Shown piece by piece: positions 7,820 to 16,412 of a DNA stretch of 32,186 nt. Position 1 is the first letter of the stretch, and each line of letters opens with the position of its first letter. The stretch is from Desulfovibrio aminophilus. Lineage in GTDB: Bacteria; Desulfobacterota; Desulfovibrionia; Desulfovibrionales; Desulfovibrionaceae. The position numbers and the translations under genes were made by a program. The notes beneath the pieces are model-generated. The model was not told the DNA's origin. It made no database searches and saw nothing but the letters and a program-made list of their open reading frames with translations. The DNA lies in NCBI RefSeq assembly GCF_023660105.1, contig NZ_JAMHGA010000041.1:1-32186 (forward strand). Direction: 5' to 3'.

Positions 7820-8745
7820 GCCCATGCGCCCGTCCGATCCCCGGTCGAGGAACGTCCCAGAAGTTCACCAGGTAGCAGGCCGAAACGCCGCCGAAACGCC
7901 GCGCCGAAGTGACTCACGTTGGTGTAGCCGATGCGCCAGGCCGCCTCACTCACCGAACAGCCTTCAAGCAGCAGAAGCTGCCGGGCATGGTGCATCTTCT
8001 GCTCATGCAGATAGCGGAACGGGGTGTGTCCGGTCACGATCTGAAAACCAGCCTTGAGCCGCGCGGGAGAGAGCCCCACCTCCCTGGCCATGTCCTCGAT
8101 GTCCACCGGAGACTCCAGGCGGGCGTCCAGCAGATCGCGGGCGGCCAGCACCTTTTGCCGTTCCGGGCGTCCCAGCGGCCGTGAACCGGCCCCTCCCGCT
8201 CCGCCGTCCCCTAGACGGCGCGCGCTCACGGCCAGAAGCTGCAGAACCAAGCCCTGGCGGTAAAGCGGGCCGAAATCCGCGCAGGCATCGACGTCCAGGA
8301 GTTGCCAAGCCAGGCTGCGCTCGTGGGCCGACATCGCCGCAGAGGTCAGCGCCCGCTCCGTCGGCTGGGGCAGGACCCGCGGCAGCAGGCGCTCCGCCGC
8401 CTCGGGCGTAAATTCCAGCCCAAGCAAGGCCAGATCCTCCTCGGGCGAGGTCTGGAAGTGCCCCCGGGCACCGGGCGGGTGCCGCAGGGCCATGCGGTTT
8501 CCGGTCATTTCGAAACGCTGGTCGCGCCGTCTTCCGAGCCCCTGGATCCTTCCCTTGCCGCTCAGCACATAGCCGAACTCCAGAGAGTTCCGGGGAGCGC
8601 GGAAGTCACCGTTCACGGCGCGACCCCGCGGCAGGTTCACGGCGTACAGGGTGACTCCGTCGAAAATCTCCCTGCCCCAACTGCGGAGCATGTCGGGGGA
8701 TATGACCGCATCTCGGGGCTCGCAGGCGGCTCCGCTTCTGTTCAT
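7816..8745 (-). CDS. AraC-family regulator (PchR/YbtA-like)
   Basis: The protein has 309 residues. Its C-terminal AraC domain has helix-turn-helix regions in IEDMAREVGLSPARLKAGFQ and VSEAAWRIGYTNVSHFGAAF. The N-terminal region includes LEFGYVLSGKGRIQGLGRR, reminiscent of the cupin-like sensor half of AraC proteins. ATG 8745 is used. An AGGAGGG lies 12 nt upstream, which is longer than ideal, and longer forms would run back through the Fur palindrome. It is coupled by ATGA to a second AraC gene and diverges from the methyltransferase-TonB-FeoAB operon. Autoregulation and control of both flanking receptor operons are plausible. Confidence 0.87.
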   Translation of the reverse strand: MNRSGAACEPRDAVISPDMLRSWGREIFDGVTLYAVNLPRGRAVNGDFRAPRNSLEFGYVLSGKGRIQGLGRRRDQRFEMTGNRMALRHPPGARGHFQTSPEEDLALLGLEFTPEAAERLLPRVLPQPTERALTSAAMSAHERSLAWQLLDVDACADFGPLYRQGLVLQLLAVSARRLGDGGAGGAGSRPLGRPERQKVLAARDLLDARLESPVDIEDMAREVGLSPARLKAGFQIVTGHTPFRYLHEQKMHHARQLLLLEGCSVSEAAWRIGYTNVSHFGAAFRRRFGLLPGELLGRSSTGDRTGAWA

Positions 8746-8768
8746 GATGGGATGAACCCTCCTTTTGA

Positions 8769-8789
8769 TGATTTTGATAATCAAAATCA
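8769..8789. promoter_or_regulatory. 21-bp Fur-box palindrome between divergent operons
   Basis: The core GATTTTGATAATCAAAATC (8770-8788) is a perfect palindrome around A8779. One further paired base on each side makes 21 bp. The core matches 15 of 19 positions of the E. coli Fur consensus. It sits just upstream of the AraC start at 8745 and 148 nt before the methyltransferase at 8937, so it can repress either or both directions. The rest of the 191-nt spacer shows no other clear element. Confidence 0.82.
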
Positions 8790-8936
8790 AAATAACAATC
8801 AAGTCCATCCCCCGAAAGCTTTTGAGCAAAGGCCATGCATTTTCGGGGAGCGGGGCGGGACCGCCGCGCGGTAAGCGTTCCGATAAAACGGACGGCAAAC
8901 GGAATGACCGGCCCGTCCGCGCAAGGAGCCGCCCCC

Positions 8937-9626
8937 ATGAACAAATGCAAAACCCTGATCACGTCCATCCTGCTCGTGGCCTTCGCCACGGCCGTGCCGC
9001 TCGTGTCCTGGTCCATGGGCGGCGGCGATTTATCCGCCTTCGCGCGGGAACCCGCGCGGCTTCTGCTGGTCTTCGTCAACGCGCCGTTCTTCTTCGCCGC
9101 GCCCCTGGCCGCCCGGCGCATCGGAAACGTCGCCTCCAAGGGAGACAGGCAAGAACACATGCGGCGGCAGGACTGGATGGTGCCCCTGAGCACAGCTCTG
9201 AGTCTCGCCCTCGCGGTCCTGAGCCCCTGGAGCGACGCGGCGGGCGTCTGGACGCTTCCCGGCGGAGCCGCCCTGCGCTGGATCGGCCTCGGCATCTACA
9301 CCATCGGCGGCGTGCTCATGGTCTGGGCTCCCCTGCATCTGGGCGCGCTGTTCAGCATCCGCGTGACCATTCAGGAGAGCCACCACCTCGTCACCGACGG
9401 TCCATACACGCTGCTGCGCCATCCCCGCTACGCGGGCTGCGTGTACTGGGGCCTGGCCCTGCCCCTGGTCTTTCTTTCCCTGCCCGGGCTCATCGCCGCC
9501 CTGCTCTACTCCCTGACCTTCGTCTGGCGCATCCGCGACGAGGAGCTCCTCCTCGCCGAACACTTCGGAGACGCGTGGAGGTCATACGCCCGCAGAACGA
9601 AACGCCTCATCCCGTATGTTCTCTAG
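8937..9626 (+). CDS. isoprenylcysteine carboxyl methyltransferase-like membrane methyltransferase
   Basis: This 229-residue integral membrane protein has about four or five hydrophobic helices. It carries the SAM-binding signature of the ICMT/PEMT superfamily: GPYTLLRHPRYAG (155-167), then EE at 202-203 and a terminal EHFGDAWRSYARRTKRLIP. This family methylates thiol, amine or carboxyl groups of lipid-like or membrane-embedded molecules. The true substrate is unknown. ATG 8937 has AAGGAG 8 nt upstream. The gene opens the operon that continues, after 41 nt, with a TonB receptor and FeoAB. Its position before a receptor parallels the soluble methyltransferase linked to the other receptor in this window. 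It is confidently a member of the superfamily. Confidence 0.85.
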   Translation: MNKCKTLITSILLVAFATAVPLVSWSMGGGDLSAFAREPARLLLVFVNAPFFFAAPLAARRIGNVASKGDRQEHMRRQDWMVPLSTALSLALAVLSPWSDAAGVWTLPGGAALRWIGLGIYTIGGVLMVWAPLHLGALFSIRVTIQESHHLVTDGPYTLLRHPRYAGCVYWGLALPLVFLSLPGLIAALLYSLTFVWRIRDEELLLAEHFGDAWRSYARRTKRLIPYVL

Positions 9627-9667
9627 TCAGCCGCATCGCGACACACAGCACGCTCTAGGAGAAAAAA

Positions 9668-11728
9668 GTGCGACAGAAACCAACCCACGGGAAATTGCTG
9701 ACGGTCCTCGCCGCCCTCGCCTGGCTCGCCCTGCCGCGCGGCGTCGCCCTGGCCGATTCCGCCCAGGACAAGACCGAGGCCACCCAACTCGACGCCGTCG
9801 TGGTCACGGCCCAAAAGGTCAAGCAGGACATCATCAAGGCGCCGGTAAGCGTCACGGCGGTGGGGGCGGAAGAAATCGAGGCTCTCGGCCTGGACAACCT
9901 CGACGAACTGCCCGCCCTGGTGCCCAACCTGAACTTCCAGAAATTCGGTGCCCACTTCACGGAGTTCAACTACCGGGGCATCGGCGGCGTGACGACCATG
10001 TCCAAGACCTGGAACGTCAACTTTGATGGCGCGACCCTGCCCTACGTGGGCCTGGACTCGCTCTACGACGTGGATCGCATCGAGGTCCTGCGCGGCGGCC
10101 AGGGCGCTCTCTACGGTCGCAACACCAACGCGGGCACCATCAACGTCTTCACCCCCGAGCCGTCATTCACGCCCGGAGGCAAGTTCGACGTGTCCTACGG
10201 AACCTATGGTCAGGCATCGGCCAAGGGCGCGGTGGACGCGCCGCTGAACGACGTGCTCAGCATGCGTCTGTCCGCCTGGCGGAGCTCCGAGGACGGATTC
10301 ATCAAAAACGACACCCTCGACAAGGACGACGCGGGTTCGTCCTGGCAGAACGGCCTGCACGTAAAACTCCTGGCCCGACCGGACGAGGAGACGGACATGA
10401 CCCTGGCCGTGCTCCTGGACGAGTACAGCGCGGACTCGCCATGGATGAACATGGCGAACGGCCGGAGCCTCCATTCCCAAAGCAACGACGAGGGCAGCGA
10501 CGAGGGAGGCTTGGCCACGGGCATGTTCACCCTGAACCGCGATCTGGATTTCGGCCGGTTCACGAGCATCACGGCCTTTTCCCAGTCGCGCTACGACCTG
10601 CGGACCGACATGGACGCCACGGCCACGGACTTCATGATTCTGGGCTACCGGGAGGATTTCAACACCCTGACGCACGAGATGCGCATGTCCTCCCCCGAGG
10701 ACAACGGCCCCTGGCGCTGGCTGGGCGGCCTGTTCCTGCTGCACGAGGAATCCGACTACCATACGGACATCTCGGGCCTGTTCAGCACGCCCGGAGCCTC
10801 CTCGTCCAAGGCAGCGCTGGACACAAACAGCATCGCGGGCTTCGGCCAGCTGGGCTGGCGCTTCCTGCCGGATTGGGAACTCACCGGCGGCCTGCGCATG
10901 GGCTACGAGCGCCGCAAGTTCGACTGGACCAACCAGGACACCGGGCAGGACTTCGAGGAAAGCCGGGGTTGGACCAGCATCCTGCCCAGCGCGTCGCTGT
11001 CTTGGGAATTCACGCCCAGGCAGACCGCCTACGCCTCGGCAAGCCGGGGTTACCGCTCCGGGGACTTCACGGCCAACGAGACCAACACCGCCACGCTCCT
11101 GGCCAACCCCGTGGTGGAGCCCGAATACACCTGGACTTACGAACTGGGCTACAAGGCCGAGTTCCTGGACCGCACCCTGCGCCTGAACACCGCCGTGTTC
11201 TACATCGAATGGGACGACATGCAGGTCACGGCCATCACCTCGGGCGGCATACAGGTGCGCCAGAACGCGGCAAAAAGCCACAGCACCGGCGCCGAGGCCG
11301 AGGTGCAATGGCTGCCGATCGCGGGGCTGACCGTCTTCGGACAGGGAGGATTCATCGACGCGGTGTTCGACGAGTACGAGCCCATGACCGGCGGCGATCC
11401 TTCCGGCAATTGCATCCCCAACACCCCGGAATATTCCTTCGGCGGAGGCATGCTCTACGAACACCCCTCGGGGGTCTTCGCGGGCTTCGACATCACCCGC
11501 TACGGGAAAAAGTACCTGAACGAACTGAACACGCTGACCCAGGAGCCTTACACCCTGGTCAACGCCAAGATCGGCTACCGCTACGAAAACTGGCACGTGG
11601 CCCTGGTGGGCAAGAACCTCGGCGATGAACGATATGTCGTCCGGTCCTACCAATTCATGCCCGGCATCGCACCGGCGGTGATGGCGGCGCCCCTCACCTG
11701 CGCCGTGGAATTGGGCGCGGAATTCTGA
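9668..11728 (+). CDS. TonB-dependent outer-membrane receptor
   Basis: The protein has 686 residues. A signal peptide (about 1-30, cleavage near VALAD) is followed by TonB box LDAVVVTAQK (about 41-50). The plug has VDRIEVLRGGQGALYGRNTN. The barrel ends in AVELGAEF, with the final Phe needed for outer-membrane assembly. Two cysteines late in the protein (GGDPSGNCIP and PLTCAVELG) might form a disulfide between an extracellular loop and the last strand. The start is GTG 9668, with AGGAG just upstream. It is followed 9 nt later by feoA and then feoB, so a receptor normally paired with ferric chelates is co-transcribed with a ferrous iron importer. The ligand is unknown; a metallophore is likely. 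Confidence 0.93.
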   Translation: MRQKPTHGKLLTVLAALAWLALPRGVALADSAQDKTEATQLDAVVVTAQKVKQDIIKAPVSVTAVGAEEIEALGLDNLDELPALVPNLNFQKFGAHFTEFNYRGIGGVTTMSKTWNVNFDGATLPYVGLDSLYDVDRIEVLRGGQGALYGRNTNAGTINVFTPEPSFTPGGKFDVSYGTYGQASAKGAVDAPLNDVLSMRLSAWRSSEDGFIKNDTLDKDDAGSSWQNGLHVKLLARPDEETDMTLAVLLDEYSADSPWMNMANGRSLHSQSNDEGSDEGGLATGMFTLNRDLDFGRFTSITAFSQSRYDLRTDMDATATDFMILGYREDFNTLTHEMRMSSPEDNGPWRWLGGLFLLHEESDYHTDISGLFSTPGASSSKAALDTNSIAGFGQLGWRFLPDWELTGGLRMGYERRKFDWTNQDTGQDFEESRGWTSILPSASLSWEFTPRQTAYASASRGYRSGDFTANETNTATLLANPVVEPEYTWTYELGYKAEFLDRTLRLNTAVFYIEWDDMQVTAITSGGIQVRQNAAKSHSTGAEAEVQWLPIAGLTVFGQGGFIDAVFDEYEPMTGGDPSGNCIPNTPEYSFGGGMLYEHPSGVFAGFDITRYGKKYLNELNTLTQEPYTLVNAKIGYRYENWHVALVGKNLGDERYVVRSYQFMPGIAPAVMAAPLTCAVELGAEF

Positions 11729-11737
11729 GGAGGCGCC

Positions 11738-11965
11738 ATGCACGAAAGAACACTGGCCCGGATGGCCGAGGGCGAACACGCCCTGATCCGCGAGATCCAC
11801 GTGCCGGATCCCGAGCGCGTCCGCCTTTTCGGCCTGGGCGTCTTGCCCGGCGTGAACATCACCGTGCTGCGCAACGGCCGCCGCGCCCTCATCGTGGAAG
11901 CCGCGCGCACCTGCCTGGTCCTGGCCCGCCCCCTGGCGGAATCCATCCTGATGGAGGAAGCATGA
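11738..11965 (+). CDS. feoA: FeoA, ferrous iron transport accessory protein
   Basis: A 75-residue SH3-like FeoA protein. The family core is seen as VRLFGLGVLPGVNITVLRNG (28-47), corresponding to the usual RL.dLG..PG..v.v. pattern, followed by a short strand pair. FeoA is a small cytoplasmic partner needed for FeoB activity. GAGGAGG at 11727-11733 gives a strong ribosome site. The end overlaps feoB by ATGA. It has fewer basic residues and more leucines near the C-terminus than the other FeoA copies here, so it probably serves this FeoB only. Confidence 0.9.
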   Translation: MHERTLARMAEGEHALIREIHVPDPERVRLFGLGVLPGVNITVLRNGRRALIVEAARTCLVLARPLAESILMEEA

Positions 11966-13953
11966 CGTCTTTCGCGGCGACCCTGCCCATGGTGGCCCTG
12001 ACCGGCCAACCCAACACCGGGAAATCCACCATCTTCAACGCGCTGACCGGGTTGAGCCAACAGGTCAGCAACTGGCCCGGACGGACAGTGGCCCACAAGA
12101 GCGGCACTGCGGATCTCGGGCCGACGGCGGTCACTCTCGTCGACCTGCCCGGAAACTACGGTCTCACGCCCGCCTCCGAGGAGGAACGCGTCACCCGCGA
12201 TTTTCTCCTGCACGACTCCCCCGCCGTGCTGGTCCTGGTGGCCTCGGCGGCGGCCCCGGAACGCTCCCTGGTCCATGCCCTGGACGCCGCCCTGCTGGGG
12301 CGTCCCGTGGTCCTGGCCATGAACATGATGGACGTGGCCGAACGCGAGGGGCGGGTCGTGGACACGGAAGTCCTGACGCGGCGGTTGGGGATCCCGGTGG
12401 TGGCCATGAACGCGGCCCAGGGGGTGGGACTGGACCCGCTGCGGCGGGCCGTGGCCGCGGCGCTCTCCAGCCGCAACGGCGCAAGCGGCCCCCAGCCCAG
12501 CCTGCCCGACGATCTGCTCGAAATATGGGCCGCGTTGCGGGAACGGCTCACGGCGGTCCCAGCTCTTCAACCGTCGCAGTCCTTCCTCGCGCTCAAACTT
12601 CTCGAGCACGATCCCGATGTCCGAGCGCTGCTCCAACGCGCCCTACCGGAGCGGGAATTCGAGGAACTGGACCGCCTGATCCGGTCCGCGCCCGGGGCTC
12701 GGGAGCGGGCCATGGAGGCCCGCCACGCCCAGGCCCGGAAATTGACTGCGGCCTCGCTCTCCATCTCTGGCCCGGACGCGCCCGTGTTCGGCCGTTTCGA
12801 CTCCCTGGCCACCCATCCCCTGACCGGACCGCTGTTGGCCGTGGCCGTGCTCATCGCGGCGCTGGTCTGCGGCTTCCTGGTGGGCTTTCCCCTGCCGATA
12901 CTCATCATGAAGGCCATGTTCGCCACCGAGGAGGCGGTGCATCAGGCCCTGCTGCCCTTCGCGCCCTGGCTGGCGGGCATGGCCCAGGGAGTGGTGCGCG
13001 GGGTGGGTTCGGTGCTCTGCCTGCTGCCTTTCCTGGTGACCTTCTACGCGGTCTTCGCCGTATTGGAGGATGTGGGCTACCTGGCCCGCGTGGCCTATGT
13101 CATGGACGGGCTCATGTCGCGCATCGGTTTGTCCGGCAAGGCGTTCGTGGTTCTGCTCTTCTCTTTCCCCTGCAACGTGCCGGGCGTGGCGGCCGGCCGC
13201 ATCTGCGACTCCGAGCAACAGCGCCTGCTGTCCATGCTCTTGGCCCCGCTGGTTCCCTGCAGCGCGAAGATCGCCGTGGCCGCAACCCTGGCCGTATGGC
13301 TCTTTCCCCCCTGGATAGCGGCCCTGGCCGTTCCCGCCGTGCTGGCCATCAACATCCTGGTCTTGGGCGCGGCGAGCACGACGCTCAACCACCTTCTCTT
13401 CGCCGGAACCCCGTCGAGACATATGATTTTGGAACTGCCGCGCTACCAGCGGCCCAACTGGCGCGCCGTGGCCGCACATGCCGTGGCCAAAGGCCGTTCC
13501 TTCGTACGCAAGGCCGGGACCCTCATCGTCTGCTTCAGCGTGGTGGTCTGGTTCATCGCCTACTTTCCCACCGGCGAGGTCCGCACCAGCCTTCTGGGCC
13601 GGGCCGGGATGCTGTTGGAGCCCCTAGGCGCTTACCTGGGCCTGGACTGGCGGCTCATCACCGCGCTTTTCGCCTCCCTGCTGAACAAGGAGGCCCTGCT
13701 GGCCACCATGGCCATCATCTATGACACGCCGCTGAGCGAGTTGCCCACGATGCTCCGCGCCGAACTGAGCCCGGCGTCCGCGTTCTCCTTCATGGTGGCC
13801 CAAAGCCTCTTTCTGCCCTGCGTGGCCACTCTCGGCGTGCTTGGCGAGGAGACCGGCAAGATCGCTTGGGGACCGATCCTGGCGGCCGGAACGGCGCTCC
13901 TCGCCCTGGCGGCCTCCTTCGCGGCCTATCAACTGGCGAACCTCCTTCTCTAG
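11962..13953 (+). CDS. feoB: FeoB, GTP-gated ferrous iron transporter (short form)
   Basis: A 663-residue FeoB. The N-terminal G domain has G1 GQPNTGKS (15-22), G3 DLPG (61-64) and G4 NMMD (121-124). The strand that normally reads VDATNLERNL is altered to VASAAAPERSL, an unusual divergence. The membrane half carries the two gate regions, including LCLLPFLVTFYAVFAVLEDV and VLLFSFPCNVPGVA, the latter holding the conserved Cys-containing motif. The final helices are intact. It lacks the approximately 110-residue insertion seen in the second FeoB of this window. Coupled to feoA by ATGA, it is the last gene of the operon with the TonB receptor. A hairpin terminator follows. Confidence 0.95.
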   Translation: MTSFAATLPMVALTGQPNTGKSTIFNALTGLSQQVSNWPGRTVAHKSGTADLGPTAVTLVDLPGNYGLTPASEEERVTRDFLLHDSPAVLVLVASAAAPERSLVHALDAALLGRPVVLAMNMMDVAEREGRVVDTEVLTRRLGIPVVAMNAAQGVGLDPLRRAVAAALSSRNGASGPQPSLPDDLLEIWAALRERLTAVPALQPSQSFLALKLLEHDPDVRALLQRALPEREFEELDRLIRSAPGARERAMEARHAQARKLTAASLSISGPDAPVFGRFDSLATHPLTGPLLAVAVLIAALVCGFLVGFPLPILIMKAMFATEEAVHQALLPFAPWLAGMAQGVVRGVGSVLCLLPFLVTFYAVFAVLEDVGYLARVAYVMDGLMSRIGLSGKAFVVLLFSFPCNVPGVAAGRICDSEQQRLLSMLLAPLVPCSAKIAVAATLAVWLFPPWIAALAVPAVLAINILVLGAASTTLNHLLFAGTPSRHMILELPRYQRPNWRAVAAHAVAKGRSFVRKAGTLIVCFSVVVWFIAYFPTGEVRTSLLGRAGMLLEPLGAYLGLDWRLITALFASLLNKEALLATMAIIYDTPLSELPTMLRAELSPASAFSFMVAQSLFLPCVATLGVLGEETGKIAWGPILAAGTALLALAASFAAYQLANLLL

Positions 13954-13981
13954 GGGGCGATCTCCGGCGTTCCGCCTCTTC

Positions 13982-14020
13982 CGGCCGGGGGGATGGTCCC
14001 GCCCCTCGGCCGAATTCTTC
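13982..14020 (+). terminator. probable rho-independent terminator after feoB
   Basis: CGGCCGGGGG at 13982-13991 can pair with CCCC-T-CGGCCG at 14002-14012, with one bulged T and a 10-nt loop. A T- and C-rich tract follows (from about 14015, on into CTCTTTATTG). It separates the FeoAB operon from the Fur-boxed promoter of the diguanylate cyclase operon. Confidence 0.6.
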
Positions 14021-14031
14021 CATTCTCTTTA

Positions 14032-14055
14032 TTGACATTGAAATTCATTTTCAAT
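14032..14055 (+). promoter_or_regulatory. promoter with embedded Fur box for the diguanylate cyclase/Sia operon
   Basis: TTGACA at 14032-14037 is a perfect -35 hexamer. Immediately downstream is ATTGAAATTCATTTTCAAT (14037-14055), a near-perfect palindrome (8 of 9 arm pairs). Aligned at 14034-14052 it matches 14 of 19 positions of the E. coli Fur consensus. The box would cover the space between -35 and -10. No good -10 hexamer is visible. Since the gene start is only about 15-30 nt further on and lacks a Shine-Dalgarno sequence, the transcript may be leaderless. Confidence 0.72.
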
Positions 14056-14069
14056 AAGTCTTGCCAACC

Positions 14070-15224
14070 ATGTCGATCACACAGCGAGAAGCCACCGCCT
14101 CGGAGGGCGAAATCTTCTCCCGCGAGGAGCGGGTTCTCCGCCGGGCCAGGGAGGCCCTGGAGAGGGCACGGGAAGGACGGGGCAGCCCCTGGGCCACCCT
14201 GGTGGCGGAATACGAAAAGCTTTTCCGTCACAGCCGCCGTCTCGTCAGCATGGGCGACCGCATGCAGCGCACCCTCAACGAACTGAACCGCCGCCTGGCG
14301 GTGAGCGAGGAGCGCTATCGGGGCATCTTCGAAAACGCCGCCGAGGGCATCTTCCGCGCCGATCCCGGCGGACGCCTCGTGGAGATCAATCCCGCCCTGG
14401 TGCGCATGTTCGGCTTCGACAACGCCGCCGACTTCTTCACCCACGCGGACGACATGGCGGCCCTCTTCGCCGACGGCTCCGCGGCTCGCCAGTACCTGGA
14501 GGAGCTGAACGAAAACGGAGAGGTGCGCGGGTTCCAGGCCGAAATGACCTCGCCCGGCGGCGGGCTGCTCTGGGCCCAGATCAGCGCCCGCCTGCTGGGC
14601 GGAAATGAAGAAGCGGCCGTGGTCGGCGTTCTCGCCGACATCACCGAACGCCGCCGGATGATGGAAGAGATGTGCCGACTGGCCCGAACGGACGCCCTCA
14701 CCGGCCTCTGGAACCGGGGCTACTTCATGGAGCTGGCCCGGCACGAGATGGCCCGCAGCCGCCGCGACGGCGCCCCCCTCTCCCTGCTCATGATCGACGC
14801 GGACCACTTCAAGACCATCAACGACACCCACGGACACGACGCCGGAGACGAGGCCCTGCGGACTCTGGCCGACTGCTTCCGCCGCAGCGTCCGCGAAGTG
14901 GACGTGCCCGCGCGCTTCGGGGGCGAGGAGTTCGTCATCCTCCTGCCCGGGACATCGCGCTGCGGGGCCTGCGGCGTGGCCGAACGCCTGACGGCCGACA
15001 TCCGGGAGACGGAAGTCCGCTGTGGCGAAAGCAGGTTCCGCCTGACCGTGAGCATCGGGGCGACGACCTGCGCCGACGGCTCCGTGACGCTGGACGGCCT
15101 GCTCAAGTTCGCGGACATCGCGCTCTACGCCGCGAAGAAGAAGGGGCGTGACCGGGTCGAAGCCTACCTGGGTCCGGCCTGCGCCCTGCACCACGAGGCC
15201 AAGCCTTCACGGGAGACGCCATGA
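14070..15224 (+). CDS. PAS-GGDEF diguanylate cyclase
   Basis: A 384-residue cytosolic protein with an N-terminal charged helical segment (1-75), a PAS domain (about 80-195; ERYRGIFENAAEGIFRADPG to GVLADITERR) and a GGDEF domain (about 203-365). The active-site motif is GGEEF (284-288). The upstream RxxD inhibitory site is intact as REVD (275-278), so product inhibition is expected. It makes c-di-GMP. The start is ATG 14070; an in-frame TTG at 14061 is possible, and neither has a Shine-Dalgarno sequence. It overlaps the SiaA-like gene by ATGA, so it takes the place of SiaD in the SiaABCD phosphoswitch known from Pseudomonas aeruginosa. Unlike that system it is the first gene and has its own PAS sensor. 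The Fur box on the promoter suggests synthesis under iron limitation. Confidence 0.93.
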   Translation: MSITQREATASEGEIFSREERVLRRAREALERAREGRGSPWATLVAEYEKLFRHSRRLVSMGDRMQRTLNELNRRLAVSEERYRGIFENAAEGIFRADPGGRLVEINPALVRMFGFDNAADFFTHADDMAALFADGSAARQYLEELNENGEVRGFQAEMTSPGGGLLWAQISARLLGGNEEAAVVGVLADITERRRMMEEMCRLARTDALTGLWNRGYFMELARHEMARSRRDGAPLSLLMIDADHFKTINDTHGHDAGDEALRTLADCFRRSVREVDVPARFGGEEFVILLPGTSRCGACGVAERLTADIRETEVRCGESRFRLTVSIGATTCADGSVTLDGLLKFADIALYAAKKKGRDRVEAYLGPACALHHEAKPSRETP

Positions 15225-16408
15225 GCTTCATATCGAAACCGCTGGACAGCGTCGCGGGCTGGAGCGTGCGCCGCAAAATGGACATTCTCCTGGCGTTCGT
15301 GCTCGTCCTCCCGCCCCTGGCCGTACTTCTCCTGGCCCAGGCCGCGGATCACCGACTGCTGAACGCCGCGCTCGTGGCCATGCTGGCCGCCTCCGTGATC
15401 CTGTTCATGCCGCTCTCGGCCCTGCTGAGCCATCTGCTCGCCCTGCGCAACATCAACCAGCTCAACACCCAGTGCCTGCGGCTCAAGGAAGGGCGCTACA
15501 CCCCGGAAAACCTGCCCCCGGAACAGGACGAGGAACACGACTTCCTGCGCCTCAAGCGCAACCTGCACGGGCTCGGCCTGGCCATCCAAAGCCGGGAACG
15601 CAGGCTCTCCCAGGCCATCGACAACCTGGCCGACGCCAGGCGCAGGATTGAGGAGAGCATCGAATACGCGGGGCTCATCCAGCGGGCCTTTCTTCCCGGA
15701 GCGGACGCCTTCGCGCCGCTGACGCGCGACCATTTCCTGCTCTGGAGCCAGCGCGACGGCGTGGGCGGGGACGCCTGCTGGATCAGGCCCTTTCCGGGCG
15801 GATTCCTCGCGGCGGTCATCGACTGCACCGGCCACGGCGTGCCCGGAGCCTTCATGACCCTCATCGTCCATTCCCTGTTCGACAAGGCCGCGCGCGAGGG
15901 CCGCGACTCCCCCGCCGCCCTGCTCTCGCGCGTGAACGCCCTCATCAAGGAGTCCCTGGGCCAGACCGGACGCGGCGCGACTTCCGACGACGGCATGGAC
16001 TGCGCCGTCTGCCGGATCGAGTCCGCTGCCGGACGGCTGACTTACGCCGGGGCCAGGATCCCCCTTCTTGTCCTGAACGCCGGAGAGGTCGAGGTGCTCC
16101 GGGGCGACCCCCTGGGCGCCGGATACGTGCGCACCCCGGCGGACCACCGCTTCAGCGAACGGAAAATCGCCCTGGTCCCGGGGCAACGTTTCTACCTGGC
16201 CACCGACGGACTCGCGGACACGGTGGGCGGCCCCAAACGCCTGCCCTTCGGCCGCGGCCGGTTCATCCGCTTCATCCTGGAGCAGGCGGGCGTCCCCCTG
16301 GCCGACCAGGCCGAGGCCTTGGAGCGCCACCTGTCGGAATACCGGGGCGGCGAGCCCCGGCGGGACGATCTCACGGTTCTCGGATTTGAAGTCGAGGCAA
16401 GGAGCTGA
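15221..16408 (+). CDS. siaA: SiaA-like membrane PP2C/SpoIIE-type phosphatase
   Basis: A 395-residue protein with two transmembrane helices close together (about 20-41 and 49-70) and almost no periplasmic loop. A HAMP-like and coiled-coil linker (about 75-150) leads to a C-terminal SpoIIE/PP2C phosphatase domain. Metal-binding signatures are intact: GVGGDACW, AVIDCTGHGVPGAFMT, ATDGLADTVGG and RRDDLTVLGF. In the Pseudomonas Sia system this enzyme dephosphorylates SiaC, which lets SiaC activate the cyclase. The very small external loop means it is unlikely to sense a periplasmic ligand through a folded domain, unlike typical SiaA. The start overlaps the cyclase stop by ATGA. Confidence 0.88.
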   Translation: MSFISKPLDSVAGWSVRRKMDILLAFVLVLPPLAVLLLAQAADHRLLNAALVAMLAASVILFMPLSALLSHLLALRNINQLNTQCLRLKEGRYTPENLPPEQDEEHDFLRLKRNLHGLGLAIQSRERRLSQAIDNLADARRRIEESIEYAGLIQRAFLPGADAFAPLTRDHFLLWSQRDGVGGDACWIRPFPGGFLAAVIDCTGHGVPGAFMTLIVHSLFDKAAREGRDSPAALLSRVNALIKESLGQTGRGATSDDGMDCAVCRIESAAGRLTYAGARIPLLVLNAGEVEVLRGDPLGAGYVRTPADHRFSERKIALVPGQRFYLATDGLADTVGGPKRLPFGRGRFIRFILEQAGVPLADQAEALERHLSEYRGGEPRRDDLTVLGFEVEARS

Positions 16409-16412
16409 TCCC

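Noticed and set aside
8746-8898. N-terminal extension of the upstream AraC protein, with a hydrophobic run
   Set aside because: The Ile/Leu-rich stretch is the Fur palindrome translated; it is not a real membrane segment.
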